From: Saprospiraceae bacterium | GTDB lineage: Bacteria > Bacteroidota > Bacteroidia > Chitinophagales > Saprospiraceae | NCBI GenBank assembly: GCA_019187365.1 | Contig: JABARE010000016.1 | Coordinates: forward strand, 186,001-250,000 | DNA length: 64,000 nucleotides | Direction: 5' to 3' | Shown here: one piece after another, positions 18,284 through 26,532 of the stretch | Layout: every line of letters starts with the position of its first letter | Numbering within the stretch: position 1 is the stretch's first letter | Made by a program: the position numbers and the translations under genes | Notes under the pieces: model-generated | The model's input: only the letters and a program-made list of their open reading frames with translations | What the model was told of the DNA's origin: nothing | The model's database searches: none

Positions 18284-18724
18284 TTACCGTGGGGGAGAGC
18301 GCCCTCTTGCCTGGAGTGTCACCGGCAACAGATGCGCCAGTCCAATAAAAACCAGAATGGGAGCCCCGATGCCGGTCAGGTCCGCCGGCCGAAAGAAATG
18401 AAAGAATTGCAGGTAGCCGGCAAATAAAAGCCTGCATCCTGCACAATAGCTTGCTTCCCCACTCAGATGCTGAGCGTGGGCACAGCCCCTTAAAATATCG
18501 CTGTGAACGATTTTGCGGTGGCAAGGATCTGTTTCTAATAATCCCGTTTGGCACGACTCATGTCCGTGGTCATGCTCACCATGCAAAGTGGGAATCCACA
18601 TCCCAGGAGCAAACATCAACAGGAGCAAGGCAGTAACACAGGCGCCGGTAATGAACTTCCTTAAGGTACGAAGGGGCACCAGACCACGACTTTGAGTTGA
18701 TTTTATGTTGTGCATCACGGCCAT
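18284..18724 (-). CDS. His/Cys-rich small membrane protein upstream of the TonB receptor
   Basis: About 146 residues if translated from the Met at 18724; Met codons at 18715 and 18811 are alternatives. One membrane helix (FITGACVTALLLLMF, ~24-38) is followed by a His-dense segment (HGEHDHGHESC, with seven or more further His and Cys over the next 40 residues), a CxxC (YCAGC), and a second hydrophobic stretch near the C-terminus. Such a layout suits metal binding at the membrane. I do not recognise the family, and the N-terminal boundary is uncertain. It precedes the lipoprotein and TonB receptor genes on the same strand, with a 104-base gap, and probably forms one metal-responsive unit with them. 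Confidence 0.6.
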   Translation of the reverse strand: MAVMHNIKSTQSRGLVPLRTLRKFITGACVTALLLLMFAPGMWIPTLHGEHDHGHESCQTGLLETDPCHRKIVHSDILRGCAHAQHLSGEASYCAGCRLLFAGYLQFFHFFRPADLTGIGAPILVFIGLAHLLPVTLQARGRSPPR

Positions 18725-18862
18725 TGGCTGTGTAAAGTTAGTTAACTCCCCCAAAAAAGCAGTCGCTTTTTTCGAAATGTGAAGCAGTGCACGTGGTTGC
18801 ACTTGCCCCAATCTTGGCAGTCAGCCCTCCGTCCGGAACGGCTTGCAGAACGCGATGAAATA

Positions 18863-18894
18863 TTTTTCATATTAAATAAATTTTATATATTTGC
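18863..18894 (+). promoter_or_regulatory. Promoter of the secreted protein gene at 18953
   Basis: The -7 box TATATTTGC (18886-18894) matches TANNTTTG(C) exactly. A T-rich stretch at 18863-18868 lies at the -33 position but is not a perfect TTTG. Surrounding bases are strongly AT-rich, and the predicted leader is about 50 bases. Confidence 0.6.
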
Positions 18895-18952
18895 AACGGT
18901 TTCTACACACGGCTTTCCCGAATTCAGCAACTGATTTTTTAAGACTACGTCT

Positions 18953-21154
18953 ATGAAAACTACCTGTTTCAGGCTGAGCTTGTGTTGCCTATTGTTTGCA
19001 TTGCCGTTGCTCTCCCGTGGGATGAGCTTTTATCTGCAATGCCCCCCCGATGTAACCATTCAGTGCAGTGAGAGCCTTACAGACCTCGATAAGTGGGGAA
19101 AGGCCTGGGTGTGGAAGGACTATGTGAAGTTGCCGGCTCCTGCGCCGAAAACGGTAATCTACAATACGAATGCTTGCGGCATCGGATTTATCACCCGAAC
19201 ATGGGAAGTTGAAGATCCGCACTGGAACGTACATCGCTGCAGTCAGACCATAACGGTTGCGGCTGGGTTAGCGTTTACGTCGGCTGACATCACCTGGCCA
19301 GGATACTACCAAATAGAGGATTGTAACCCACTCGTTGATCCGCGTAACCTCCCCTATGGCTACGACTACCCTCGTTTTAACAGGGTTCAGTGCAGTCAGC
19401 CGATGTATTCCTATAAAGATACGAAGTACACCATTTCCCAGGGATGCATGAAGATCCTCCGGGAATGGAAAGTCATCGACTGGTGCCAGTTCGTTCCCAA
19501 TGCAAAACCCGTAGTCGGATTATGGACTTACACGCAGGTCATCAAGCTCGTGGTAAACGATTCTTCCGTCGTATTGCATTGCCCTTCGGATACCATTGCT
19601 CATGCCCGTCTGGATTGTGCCGGACAATTTGTAAAACTCGATTCGGCTTTTGCCAATTCGCAATGTGGGTATCCGCTTGCTGTTCGCAATACGTCTCCTT
19701 ATTCGCGCGGCAAAGGACCGGATGCCAGCGGGGAATATCCTTTGGGGACCACCGAATTTTACTACATCGCCGAATACGGCTGCGGAAAGGAAATCAAATG
19801 TAAAGTCAAGGTAACCGTGCGTGGAAAGATCGGTCCGGTTCCATATTGCCTCAACGGTTTGGTCGTTGCTTTGATGCCAGTTGACACAAACAGGGATGGG
19901 ACACCCGACGACGGGATGATTGAAGTGTGGGCAAAAGATTTTGACATTGGTTCCTACCATCCTTGTGGAGCACAGCCCCTGCACTTTTCATTTTCTGCCG
20001 ACACCGCGCACCGCTCCCAAATATTTACCTGCGCGGACCTGGGAAAAAATGAAGTGTCGATGTATGTAACCGACAGTTCCGGTAACCAGGCGTTCTGCAA
20101 AACCTATCTCGAAATTCAAAACAACAATGCACGCATTCCCGACTGCCGTCGCAAGGACAGCATTCGCTCCACGATTGTCGTGTCGGGATTGGTTCGCGAT
20201 CCTGCAGGGAAAGCATGTGCTGACATTGGGGTAAATCTCAAGGCCACACCCCAGTGGAAGGTTATAGAGCGGCGCGATACGGTCTTTGGTTATCGCTATG
20301 ACACCATTTTAGTGGCAAGTGGCAATATTTTTTACATCCGATGGCCGGATACCAGCATCCAGGTTCGCAAAGATTCGGTTCTGGAGGAACTCATTGAACG
20401 TTCGTTGACAGACGGACAGGGCAACTACGTTTTTGATGCAGTGGTAGCGGAAGGGGATTATTCACTTTCTATGGATCGCAGGGAGACCGGATTGGACGGG
20501 ATCGATTTGGGCGACGTCATTGTTTTATTAAAACACAGCCTGGGCTCCGAACGCATGGTCGATCCATACCAATTGCTTGCGGCAGACGTCAATGGCGACC
20601 GGCAATTGGACGTTTTGGATGCCCGATTGCTGTACGATATTGTGATAGGGCGCGCATTCTATGCCGATCTGCCCCGGCACTATTATTTTGTTCGGGATCC
20701 CGTGTTGTTTCCAGACCCGCTTCATCCATTTTCCGAATTGGGAGATCAGACGCTCGAACTTCAGGGACTTCGCCATTCTATGCGTTCGATCAACTACACC
20801 GCCGTCAGGATTGGAGAACTCGACGGCCTCGGCGGGTTCAGCTCTTTGGCAAACCGGACGAGTTCAGCCGGACAAAGCGGAGTTGCCGCTTTTTCCGTGG
20901 GGGAGGTGTATCCTAACCCATTTTCCGGCAGCCAGCTAAGCTTCCCGCTTCTGTTAAAAGAAAAAAGGATACTCCAATTGCACCTGACCAATGCACAGGG
21001 ACAAATGGTTTGTGATTATGAAGGCTCTTTCGACCCAGGTCAGCACCGTTGGCAAATCAGCATTGGGGATATGCCCGCTGGTGCATTGTTGTTTTATTCG
21101 ATTTCTGATGGCGAACACATCGTTTACGGACAGTTGATCCGGGCAAGCGAATAA
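18953..21154 (+). CDS. Secreted Cys-rich T9SS cargo protein with dockerin-like segment
   Basis: 733 residues. Signal peptide (to about 24), then a Cys-rich region beginning LQCPPDVTIQCSE, typical of HYR-like Bacteroidota surface proteins. A middle region (YCLNGLVVALMPVDTNRDG...) has a calcium-type DTNRDGTPDDG loop. A carboxypeptidase-regulatory-like stretch (~400-510) is followed by paired EF-hand/dockerin-like segments (GIDLGDVIVLLKHSL and DVNGDRQLDVLDARLL). The last ~80 residues form a T9SS type A sorting domain (VGEVYPNPFSGS...GALLFYSISDGEHIVYGQLI). It is probably exported and surface-bound. The molecular role is unknown. It shares its first ~400 residues with the paralogue at 22332. Confidence 0.85.
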   Translation: MKTTCFRLSLCCLLFALPLLSRGMSFYLQCPPDVTIQCSESLTDLDKWGKAWVWKDYVKLPAPAPKTVIYNTNACGIGFITRTWEVEDPHWNVHRCSQTITVAAGLAFTSADITWPGYYQIEDCNPLVDPRNLPYGYDYPRFNRVQCSQPMYSYKDTKYTISQGCMKILREWKVIDWCQFVPNAKPVVGLWTYTQVIKLVVNDSSVVLHCPSDTIAHARLDCAGQFVKLDSAFANSQCGYPLAVRNTSPYSRGKGPDASGEYPLGTTEFYYIAEYGCGKEIKCKVKVTVRGKIGPVPYCLNGLVVALMPVDTNRDGTPDDGMIEVWAKDFDIGSYHPCGAQPLHFSFSADTAHRSQIFTCADLGKNEVSMYVTDSSGNQAFCKTYLEIQNNNARIPDCRRKDSIRSTIVVSGLVRDPAGKACADIGVNLKATPQWKVIERRDTVFGYRYDTILVASGNIFYIRWPDTSIQVRKDSVLEELIERSLTDGQGNYVFDAVVAEGDYSLSMDRRETGLDGIDLGDVIVLLKHSLGSERMVDPYQLLAADVNGDRQLDVLDARLLYDIVIGRAFYADLPRHYYFVRDPVLFPDPLHPFSELGDQTLELQGLRHSMRSINYTAVRIGELDGLGGFSSLANRTSSAGQSGVAAFSVGEVYPNPFSGSQLSFPLLLKEKRILQLHLTNAQGQMVCDYEGSFDPGQHRWQISIGDMPAGALLFYSISDGEHIVYGQLIRASE

Positions 21155-21179
21155 GACTAAGCTCAGACAACTACGACGT

Positions 21180-21212
21180 GCCGGGTCCAACAAGGCGGGA
21201 TCCGGCTTTTTT
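21180..21212 (+). terminator. Intrinsic terminator after the T9SS cargo gene
   Basis: A 9-bp stem (GCCGGGTCC at 21180-21188 with GGATCCGGC at 21198-21206, one G-T pair) has a 9-base loop and is followed directly by six T and more T-rich sequence. It lies 26 bases after the stop codon. Confidence 0.82.
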
Positions 21213-21259
21213 ATTTTTATGGGTAAGCACTTTGCGCTCTGCAGTTCATGAAGAGGCCT

Positions 21260-22162
21260 TCAGGATGCCTCATTCTTTGGGCGGAACACATCGTTTGCAA
21301 TGGCCACCCCTGCGAGGATGCAGGAAAACCCAAACAAATCGTTCCAGCGGATGGATTCCCCATCCACCCAACCGACTACGAGCGCGACCAGGGGCATGAG
21401 GTAGGTTACGCTGCTGGCAAAAAGTACATGGACCCGTTGGATGAGGATGTTAAAAAGCGTCATCGCCATTGCACTTCCGAGCACGCTCAACGCGAGCAGG
21501 TGATAAAAGGCATTGCCGTTAGCGATGGCAACGGGGATCTGCTCAAAAGCCCCGGTCATGAAGCCCAGAGGGAGGCTCATCAGCAAAGTAGAAAAGTACA
21601 TAAGCGTCGTGAGTTCCATGCCGGGAATACCAGCCAGCTTTGCTTTGATTGTATTGCTGTTGATGCCGTATAAGAAGGGGACTACAAACGCAATCAGCAG
21701 GAATGCCAGTTCTGCCCTGAGTTCGGCTCCGGGCTTTAACAAGATTAGCACCACGGCCCCAAATAAACCGATGGCTGTTCCGTAGATTTTTGTTTTTTCA
21801 GCTCTTACCCTGAAAAAGAGCATCCCGATCAGGTAGGTGCAGATGGGGGTAAAGGCGTTTACAATGCCGGCAACCGAGCTGGAAATGCGCAGCTGAGCCA
21901 AGGGGTATAAAATGGCAGGAAGAAAGCTGCCCAGCAGTCCCACCCAGGTGATCAGGGCGTATTTCTCTGCGGGCACGGTTCGGAGTGCCCGGGCCAAAAA
22001 AGGCAGTAAAACCAGGCTGCTGAGTACCATGCGCAATGAACCGATTTGCCATGGGCTAAACCCTTTTAAGCTGTGCTTGATGAAATAATAGCTAAAACCC
22101 CAGATCAGGGTCAGCAACAAAAGAATGCTCCAGTCGCGCAGTTGGGGTTTCTGATGTTCCAA
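21260..22162 (-). CDS. EamA/DMT family transporter
   Basis: 300 residues with ten predicted membrane helices arranged as two five-helix EamA halves. The first half starts WSILLLLTLIWGFSYYFIKHSL and the second starts near AFLLIAFVVPFLYGINSNT. This is the drug/metabolite transporter superfamily, usually exporters of amino acids or other small metabolites. The substrate cannot be told from sequence. The gene lies on the opposite strand between two paralogous secreted-protein genes and has no obvious functional link to them. Confidence 0.92.
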   Translation of the reverse strand: MEHQKPQLRDWSILLLLTLIWGFSYYFIKHSLKGFSPWQIGSLRMVLSSLVLLPFLARALRTVPAEKYALITWVGLLGSFLPAILYPLAQLRISSSVAGIVNAFTPICTYLIGMLFFRVRAEKTKIYGTAIGLFGAVVLILLKPGAELRAELAFLLIAFVVPFLYGINSNTIKAKLAGIPGMELTTLMYFSTLLMSLPLGFMTGAFEQIPVAIANGNAFYHLLALSVLGSAMAMTLFNILIQRVHVLFASSVTYLMPLVALVVGWVDGESIRWNDLFGFSCILAGVAIANDVFRPKNEAS

Positions 22163-22262
22163 GGTCCTTTAGGTGCAGCGAAGGCCAAAGGTAGCATTTG
22201 CCCTCATCATACGGGCTCGCAATCAACCCAGCCTGGCGAAGTACCACTGTGTGAACCAGGGG

Positions 22263-22300
22263 TTTTTGGGCAGCCCCTGATATACTTTTGTTATTTTTGC
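22263..22300 (+). promoter_or_regulatory. Promoter of the secreted protein gene at 22332
   Basis: TTTTTG at 22263-22268, a 23-base spacer, then TATTTTTGC at 22292-22300, matching the Bacteroidota TTTG / TANNTTTG(C) pair. The leader would be about 25 bases before the ATG at 22332. Confidence 0.6.
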
Positions 22301-22331
22301 TCCATTAGCGGAGCATCCAAACCCAAAACTC

Positions 22332-23957
22332 ATGAGTAGGAGAGTTCAATTCTTGGCCTTCACGTCATTCCTCACGTGGTGTACTATAGAAAAACTGCAT
22401 GCAGATTTTAGTCTGGTTTGCCCCCCGGATGTGACGATCAGTTGTAGAGAGGATTACCTTCATGACCTCAACGTTTATGGCAAAGCTTACACATTGCACA
22501 ACGGGAATGTCCAATACATTCACGATTGTAAGACGGTGATTGAGATCGACGATTGTGGTGCAGGGACCATCAAGCGCGTTTGGGGAGTTGAAAATCCTGA
22601 AAATTGGGAATGGCTTCTTTGTACCCAGGTCATAACGGTTAGCAATGCGGGTGCTTTTTTATACCGCGACATCGACTGGCCTCCAGCCATTGTGTTGGAG
22701 AGTTGCGATCCTGAGGCTGACCTAAAAAGTTTACCAGAGCCTTACGACGCACCGCAGTGGTCCCGCACCCGATGCGCGAAACCCATGGTTAGCTACAGAG
22801 ATACGCGCTATGCGGTGAATCCCGGCTGTATTAAGCTGCTGAGGGAATGGAAAGTACTTGATTGGTGCCAGTACGATCCGGTTGAGTTCCCGGGCAGGGG
22901 GCTTTTTACCTACACCCAGGTCATTAAATTGATCCAAAACAGCGATACCACGAAATTGCAATGCGCAAGAGATACAACGCTTGTAAATGATCGCAATTGC
23001 GATAGCCTGTTTGTACGCCTGGAACCAGCAAAATTGCTTACCGGATGTGGCATATACCACGATATCAGCAATACGTCTTCGCACGCCCTTGATTCAAGCG
23101 CCGATGCGACCGGGTATTATCCAAACGGTTTGCATCTCATACCATTTTATGCTGAATTCGCATGTGGTACCATTTCGAGATGTACTACCCGGTTGGAAAT
23201 AAAAAACGGGATACGGCCAACACCTTATTGCCTCGACGGCGTTGTTGCCGTTCTTATGCCCCAGGATACAAATGGTGACGGCATCAATGACGATGGCATG
23301 GCAGAAATCTGGGCCTCCGATTTAGACCGCGGAAGTTGGCACAAATGCACCGGGCAGCAACTACGTTTTTCTTTTTCTTCCGATCCGACAGACCGCTCAC
23401 GCATTTTTACCTGCCCCGACGTTGGCGAGCAGGAAGTCGAAATTTGGGTTTTTGACGAGAACGGCAACAGCGATTTATGTAAAACGCGTATTGAGATTCA
23501 AAACAATGACCCCACCATTCCCGATTGCGATCCGGGCTTTTCCGGAAATTGGCGCCAGTTAAAGGGAGAAAGCATGATTGAATACTATGGTTTTGGAGGT
23601 CAGGATAATAAATGGAATTCCAAGAGTGAAATCCCTCGATTTGGAGTAAAGGGGCATTCGGAATTAAGTGCAGGCATTTTCCCGGAGGCAAACAAGGAAT
23701 TGGAAGTTGGAGAACCGCACATCCTTTCCCATGTTGGGGTCTGCACGATGCGCATCCCCGTGAAAGCGGCGGAGGGCAGGCCTGTATACGCTCAGGCGTG
23801 GTCCCCCGACGGGAGATTGCTCGCAACCTCAGGGCAAGTCCCTGCGAATGCTGAATTTGAATTGGAACTGAACCTGCCAGATAATCATGCTCTGTTCTTC
23901 CTGGTAGTTGGTGATTGCAACCGGCGTGTGGTACGCAAATTAGCCATCACGGATTAA
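22332..23957 (+). CDS. Secreted Cys-rich protein, paralogue of the 18953 product
   Basis: 541 residues. After a signal-like N-terminus it repeats the landmarks of the upstream paralogue in the same order: CPPDVTISCRE, WDxxCTQVITVSN-type strands, KPMVSYRDTRYAVNPGCIKLLREWKVLDWCQ, YTQVIKL, YCLDGVVAVLMPQDTNGDGINDDGMAEIWA and IQNNDPTIPDC. It lacks the regulatory-like and dockerin-like part and instead runs into ~140 different residues. These end ALFFLVVGDCNRRVVRKLAITD-like strands, consistent with a divergent T9SS sorting domain. Probably secreted by T9SS; molecular role unknown. Confidence 0.8.
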   Translation: MSRRVQFLAFTSFLTWCTIEKLHADFSLVCPPDVTISCREDYLHDLNVYGKAYTLHNGNVQYIHDCKTVIEIDDCGAGTIKRVWGVENPENWEWLLCTQVITVSNAGAFLYRDIDWPPAIVLESCDPEADLKSLPEPYDAPQWSRTRCAKPMVSYRDTRYAVNPGCIKLLREWKVLDWCQYDPVEFPGRGLFTYTQVIKLIQNSDTTKLQCARDTTLVNDRNCDSLFVRLEPAKLLTGCGIYHDISNTSSHALDSSADATGYYPNGLHLIPFYAEFACGTISRCTTRLEIKNGIRPTPYCLDGVVAVLMPQDTNGDGINDDGMAEIWASDLDRGSWHKCTGQQLRFSFSSDPTDRSRIFTCPDVGEQEVEIWVFDENGNSDLCKTRIEIQNNDPTIPDCDPGFSGNWRQLKGESMIEYYGFGGQDNKWNSKSEIPRFGVKGHSELSAGIFPEANKELEVGEPHILSHVGVCTMRIPVKAAEGRPVYAQAWSPDGRLLATSGQVPANAEFELELNLPDNHALFFLVVGDCNRRVVRKLAITD

Positions 23958-24001
23958 CCGGGTCACCGGTCAGGACAAGTATATAGGAGGGTTAGCTGTT
24001 A

Positions 24002-24433
24002 TCACCATAGCAAGTCGTCGCCTGCCCAGTCCGATTCGGCCTGACCCTTAGTTGAAGGTTGAATCCTGTCCATGTTTCTCCGGACTTTTTTTGTTGGCCT
24101 TCCCAGGCCCCTCATGGCCATGGGCAAACTTCGGAGGGCTTCAGTCCGCTCGTCAAATTTTTGGCGTTCTTCCACCGGTGTGAGGTCGTTGTAACATTCG
24201 GAGGCCAGGTTGGCAGATACCCTTTTGCGCAGAAGGCTAATGACCTGATATTGGAAAAGGCATCCTGCTCTGCGGAGCTCAATGGTTTCTCCAACGCGAA
24301 CACAATGTGAGGGCTTCAATGCCTGACCACGAAGCAGAACGCGGCCGTTACGACAAGCCTCTGCTGCCAGCGACCTTGTTTTTAAAAGCCTAACCGCCCA
24401 CAGCCAGATGTCCAGCCGTATTCTATCCTCCAT
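24002..24433 (-). CDS. S4-domain RNA-binding protein (Hsp15-like)
   Basis: 143 residues. An S4 domain covers residues ~5-60 (RLDIWLWAVRLLKTRSLAAEACRNGRVLLRGQALKPSHCVRVGETIEL), as in Hsp15, which binds stalled 50S subunits carrying tRNA. The C-terminal half is basic and ends in RRNMDRIQPS and an acidic tail, similar to the Hsp15 family of Bacteroidota. The gene overlaps the 3' end of the PPK2 gene by 11 bases on the same strand, so the two are co-translated. Exact role here is inferred from the family. Confidence 0.88.
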   Translation of the reverse strand: MEDRIRLDIWLWAVRLLKTRSLAAEACRNGRVLLRGQALKPSHCVRVGETIELRRAGCLFQYQVISLLRKRVSANLASECYNDLTPVEERQKFDERTEALRSLPMAMRGLGRPTKKVRRNMDRIQPSTKGQAESDWAGDDLLW

Positions 24434-25172
24434 CCGGTAGGGTTGGGTAGGCCAGGTCGAGCTTCTTTAATTCTCTATGCACAACGTCCGCAACGAAGTA
24501 ATTTCGGTACCAACGCTTGTCTGCAGGTACTATATGCCAGGGGATTTCTGATTTGTTGATTGCATCCTCATAACACTTCCGGTAATCGTCCCAGCGTTTG
24601 CTTTCCTCAAAATCCCCCGGGTTGTATTTCCATTGTTTTTCGGGAACCACGCGACGTTCTTCCAGTTTTTCAAGTTGCCGCTCGCGCGAAAGATGGAGGT
24701 AGAATTTTAAAATGAGGGTACCATTGTCTTCCACCAGCAGTCGCTCGTAATGGTTGATCGCATCCATTCGCATGGCGGCGCGCCGGTCATCTATCCATTT
24801 ATGCACACGCTGGATCAGGACATCCTCATAGTGGCTCCTGATAAATATTTTTATGAGTCCTTTTGCCGGAGAATATCGGTGAACCCGCCAGAGAAAATCA
24901 TGGGCCATTTCCTCTTCCGTTGGCTTTTTGAATGCGTGAGCGTCGATGCACAGCGCGGGGCAATCGGAGAACACATTTTTTGTAACTCCATCTTTACCAC
25001 TTGCATCCATACCCTGTAGTACGACCAGAACGCTGTGCTTCTTCGAGGCATAGAGCATTTCCGACATAATGCCAATCTCTGCCGCAAGCTTTTGGGTCAT
25101 TTCTAGGTACTCTTTTTTTGACGCCTTCTCCGGTGCAAGGGTAGAAATGGCGTTTAAGCGGATCTTAGCCAT
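24423..25172 (-). CDS. Polyphosphate kinase 2 family protein
   Basis: 249 residues, a single P-loop kinase domain. The Walker A motif GMDASGKDG is near residue 53, the Walker B-like RSHYEDV near 113 and the lid arginines in EERRVVPEKQWKY near 175. PPK2 enzymes move phosphate between polyphosphate and nucleotides. The FLWRVHRYSPAKG context and single-domain length resemble class III enzymes, which can phosphorylate AMP and ADP, but class is not certain without alignment. It sits between the DUF58 gene (8 bases upstream) and the S4 protein gene (11-base overlap), probably as one transcript. Confidence 0.9.
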   Translation of the reverse strand: MAKIRLNAISTLAPEKASKKEYLEMTQKLAAEIGIMSEMLYASKKHSVLVVLQGMDASGKDGVTKNVFSDCPALCIDAHAFKKPTEEEMAHDFLWRVHRYSPAKGLIKIFIRSHYEDVLIQRVHKWIDDRRAAMRMDAINHYERLLVEDNGTLILKFYLHLSRERQLEKLEERRVVPEKQWKYNPGDFEESKRWDDYRKCYEDAINKSEIPWHIVPADKRWYRNYFVADVVHRELKKLDLAYPTLPDGG

Positions 25173-25180
25173 AATTAAAT

Positions 25181-26110
25181 TTAGATATTCATTTTTCTTC
25201 TCTTAACAAAAAACGACTGCAGGATGTAGTCGTACCCCGCATTGATGTCGGCTTCGTGGTAATCAATCCGGTATTGCAGGCACCGGGTCCTTATTTCCTG
25301 GTGCCGTTCCCTGACCCGTCGGGTATAGAGTTCTCTGATCTGTTGTGCCTGGACTTTGACGCGATCGCCCGTTTCCATATCAATAAACTCGTACGGTTTG
25401 TTTGCAAAATCAAAATCCAGTTCGAGTTGATGATCGAGGGTGTGAAATAGTATAACCTCGTGTTTGTTGTATTTTAAGTGTTGCAATGCATCAAAAATAG
25501 CTTCTGCCTGCTCACTCCGGTCAAACATATCGCTGAATAAAATTACTAACGAACGTTTGTGGATTTGCTCTGCGATCTGGTGAAGGGCAGCTGCAGCATC
25601 CGTTTTTATGTCGAGGGGTTGGCTATTCAGCAGGCCATCGAGGTGGCTGAGCAACAATTGGTAGTGGCCCGTACTTGATTTGGCATGGGTATGGATTCGC
25701 AGACCCTCGTCAAAAACGGACAGTCCGAAGGCGTCCCGCTGCCTGCGGAGGACATTCATAAGGCATGCCGCGCCCAATGCGGAAAAAACAAATTTGTTGA
25801 GGGTGAAGCCCGATTTTAGTTTAATATCGGGAAAGAACATGGACGACGAAGCGTCGATGACGAGCTGACAACGCAGGTTGGTCTCTTCCTCAAATTTTTT
25901 AGAAAACAGTTTGTCGGTGCGGGCATATACTTTCCAGTCTATGTCTTTGGTACTCTCGCCTGGATTGTAAAGCCTGTGTTCGGCAAATTCAACGCTGAAA
26001 CCGTGAAACGGGCTTTTATGAAGGCCAATGATGAAGCCCTCAACAACCTGGTTGGCCAGAAGGTCCAGGTGATTGTATGCCTGAACGGGAAACTGATCGA
26101 AAAAACTCAT
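25181..26110 (-). CDS. DUF58 domain protein
   Basis: 309 residues from the Met at 26110 (MSFFDQFPVQAYNHLDLLAN); upstream codons overlap the terminator hairpin and are unlikely to be translated. The DUF58 core is EFAEHRLYNPGESTKDIDWKVYARTDKLFSKKFEEETNLRCQLVIDASSSMFF. After it comes a von Willebrand A-like domain with the DxSxS metal site (DASSS). In most bacteria these proteins pair with a MoxR AAA ATPase in a chaperone or metal-insertion role, but no moxR is in view. No signal peptide, so cytoplasmic. Confidence 0.92.
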   Translation of the reverse strand: MSFFDQFPVQAYNHLDLLANQVVEGFIIGLHKSPFHGFSVEFAEHRLYNPGESTKDIDWKVYARTDKLFSKKFEEETNLRCQLVIDASSSMFFPDIKLKSGFTLNKFVFSALGAACLMNVLRRQRDAFGLSVFDEGLRIHTHAKSSTGHYQLLLSHLDGLLNSQPLDIKTDAAAALHQIAEQIHKRSLVILFSDMFDRSEQAEAIFDALQHLKYNKHEVILFHTLDHQLELDFDFANKPYEFIDMETGDRVKVQAQQIRELYTRRVRERHQEIRTRCLQYRIDYHEADINAGYDYILQSFFVKRRKMNI

Positions 26111-26112
26111 TA

Positions 26113-26146
26113 CAAAAAAAGCCCTTACCGGCAAAGATAAGGGCTG
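26113..26146 (-). terminator. Intrinsic terminator of trxA, loop carries a -7 box
   Basis: Read on the minus strand: stem AGCCCTTA (26145-26138) and TAAGGGCT (26127-26120), a 10-base loop, then a run of seven T. It lies just past the thioredoxin stop. The loop and stem edge read TATCTTTGC, which also fits the TANNTTTG(C) promoter box and could drive the DUF58 gene that starts at 26110. Confidence 0.8.
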
Positions 26147-26166
26147 TTATACCTCGATTTTAGGAA

Positions 26167-26478
26167 TTAGAGGATTGCTTCAATTTTCTGTTTGAGGGTA
26201 GCCTTGGATGAAGCTCCTACTTGCTTGTCTACCTGCTTTCCGTCCTTAATAAACAGGATGGTGGGAATACTCGTTACTCCAAATTGCATGGCAACTGCAG
26301 GGTTGTGGTCAACGTTGAGCTTGCCAATTTTGACTTTGGTGCCATATTCCTGAGACAACTCATCAATTATGGGCCCAACCATCCGGCAGGGGCCACACCA
26401 TTCTGCCCAAAAGTCAACTACTGCCACGCCATCACTGGTTTCTGACTGAAAATTAGCGTCTGTGAATTCAAAAGCCAT
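26167..26478 (-). CDS. trxA: Thioredoxin
   Basis: 103 residues, the standard size. The active site is WCGPC (about 28-32) after the DFWAEWCGPC strand, with the conserved cis-Pro in TSIPTILF (about 73) and the DG-K pattern after it. It is a cytoplasmic dithiol reductant for ribonucleotide reductase and other partners. It is a stand-alone gene closed by its own terminator. Confidence 0.97.
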   Translation of the reverse strand: MAFEFTDANFQSETSDGVAVVDFWAEWCGPCRMVGPIIDELSQEYGTKVKIGKLNVDHNPAVAMQFGVTSIPTILFIKDGKQVDKQVGASSKATLKQKIEAIL

Positions 26479-26532
26479 ATCTGTATTAGTTTTATTCGCT
26501 TTTTAACAAGTACGGCTTCCAAATAGTTCAAC

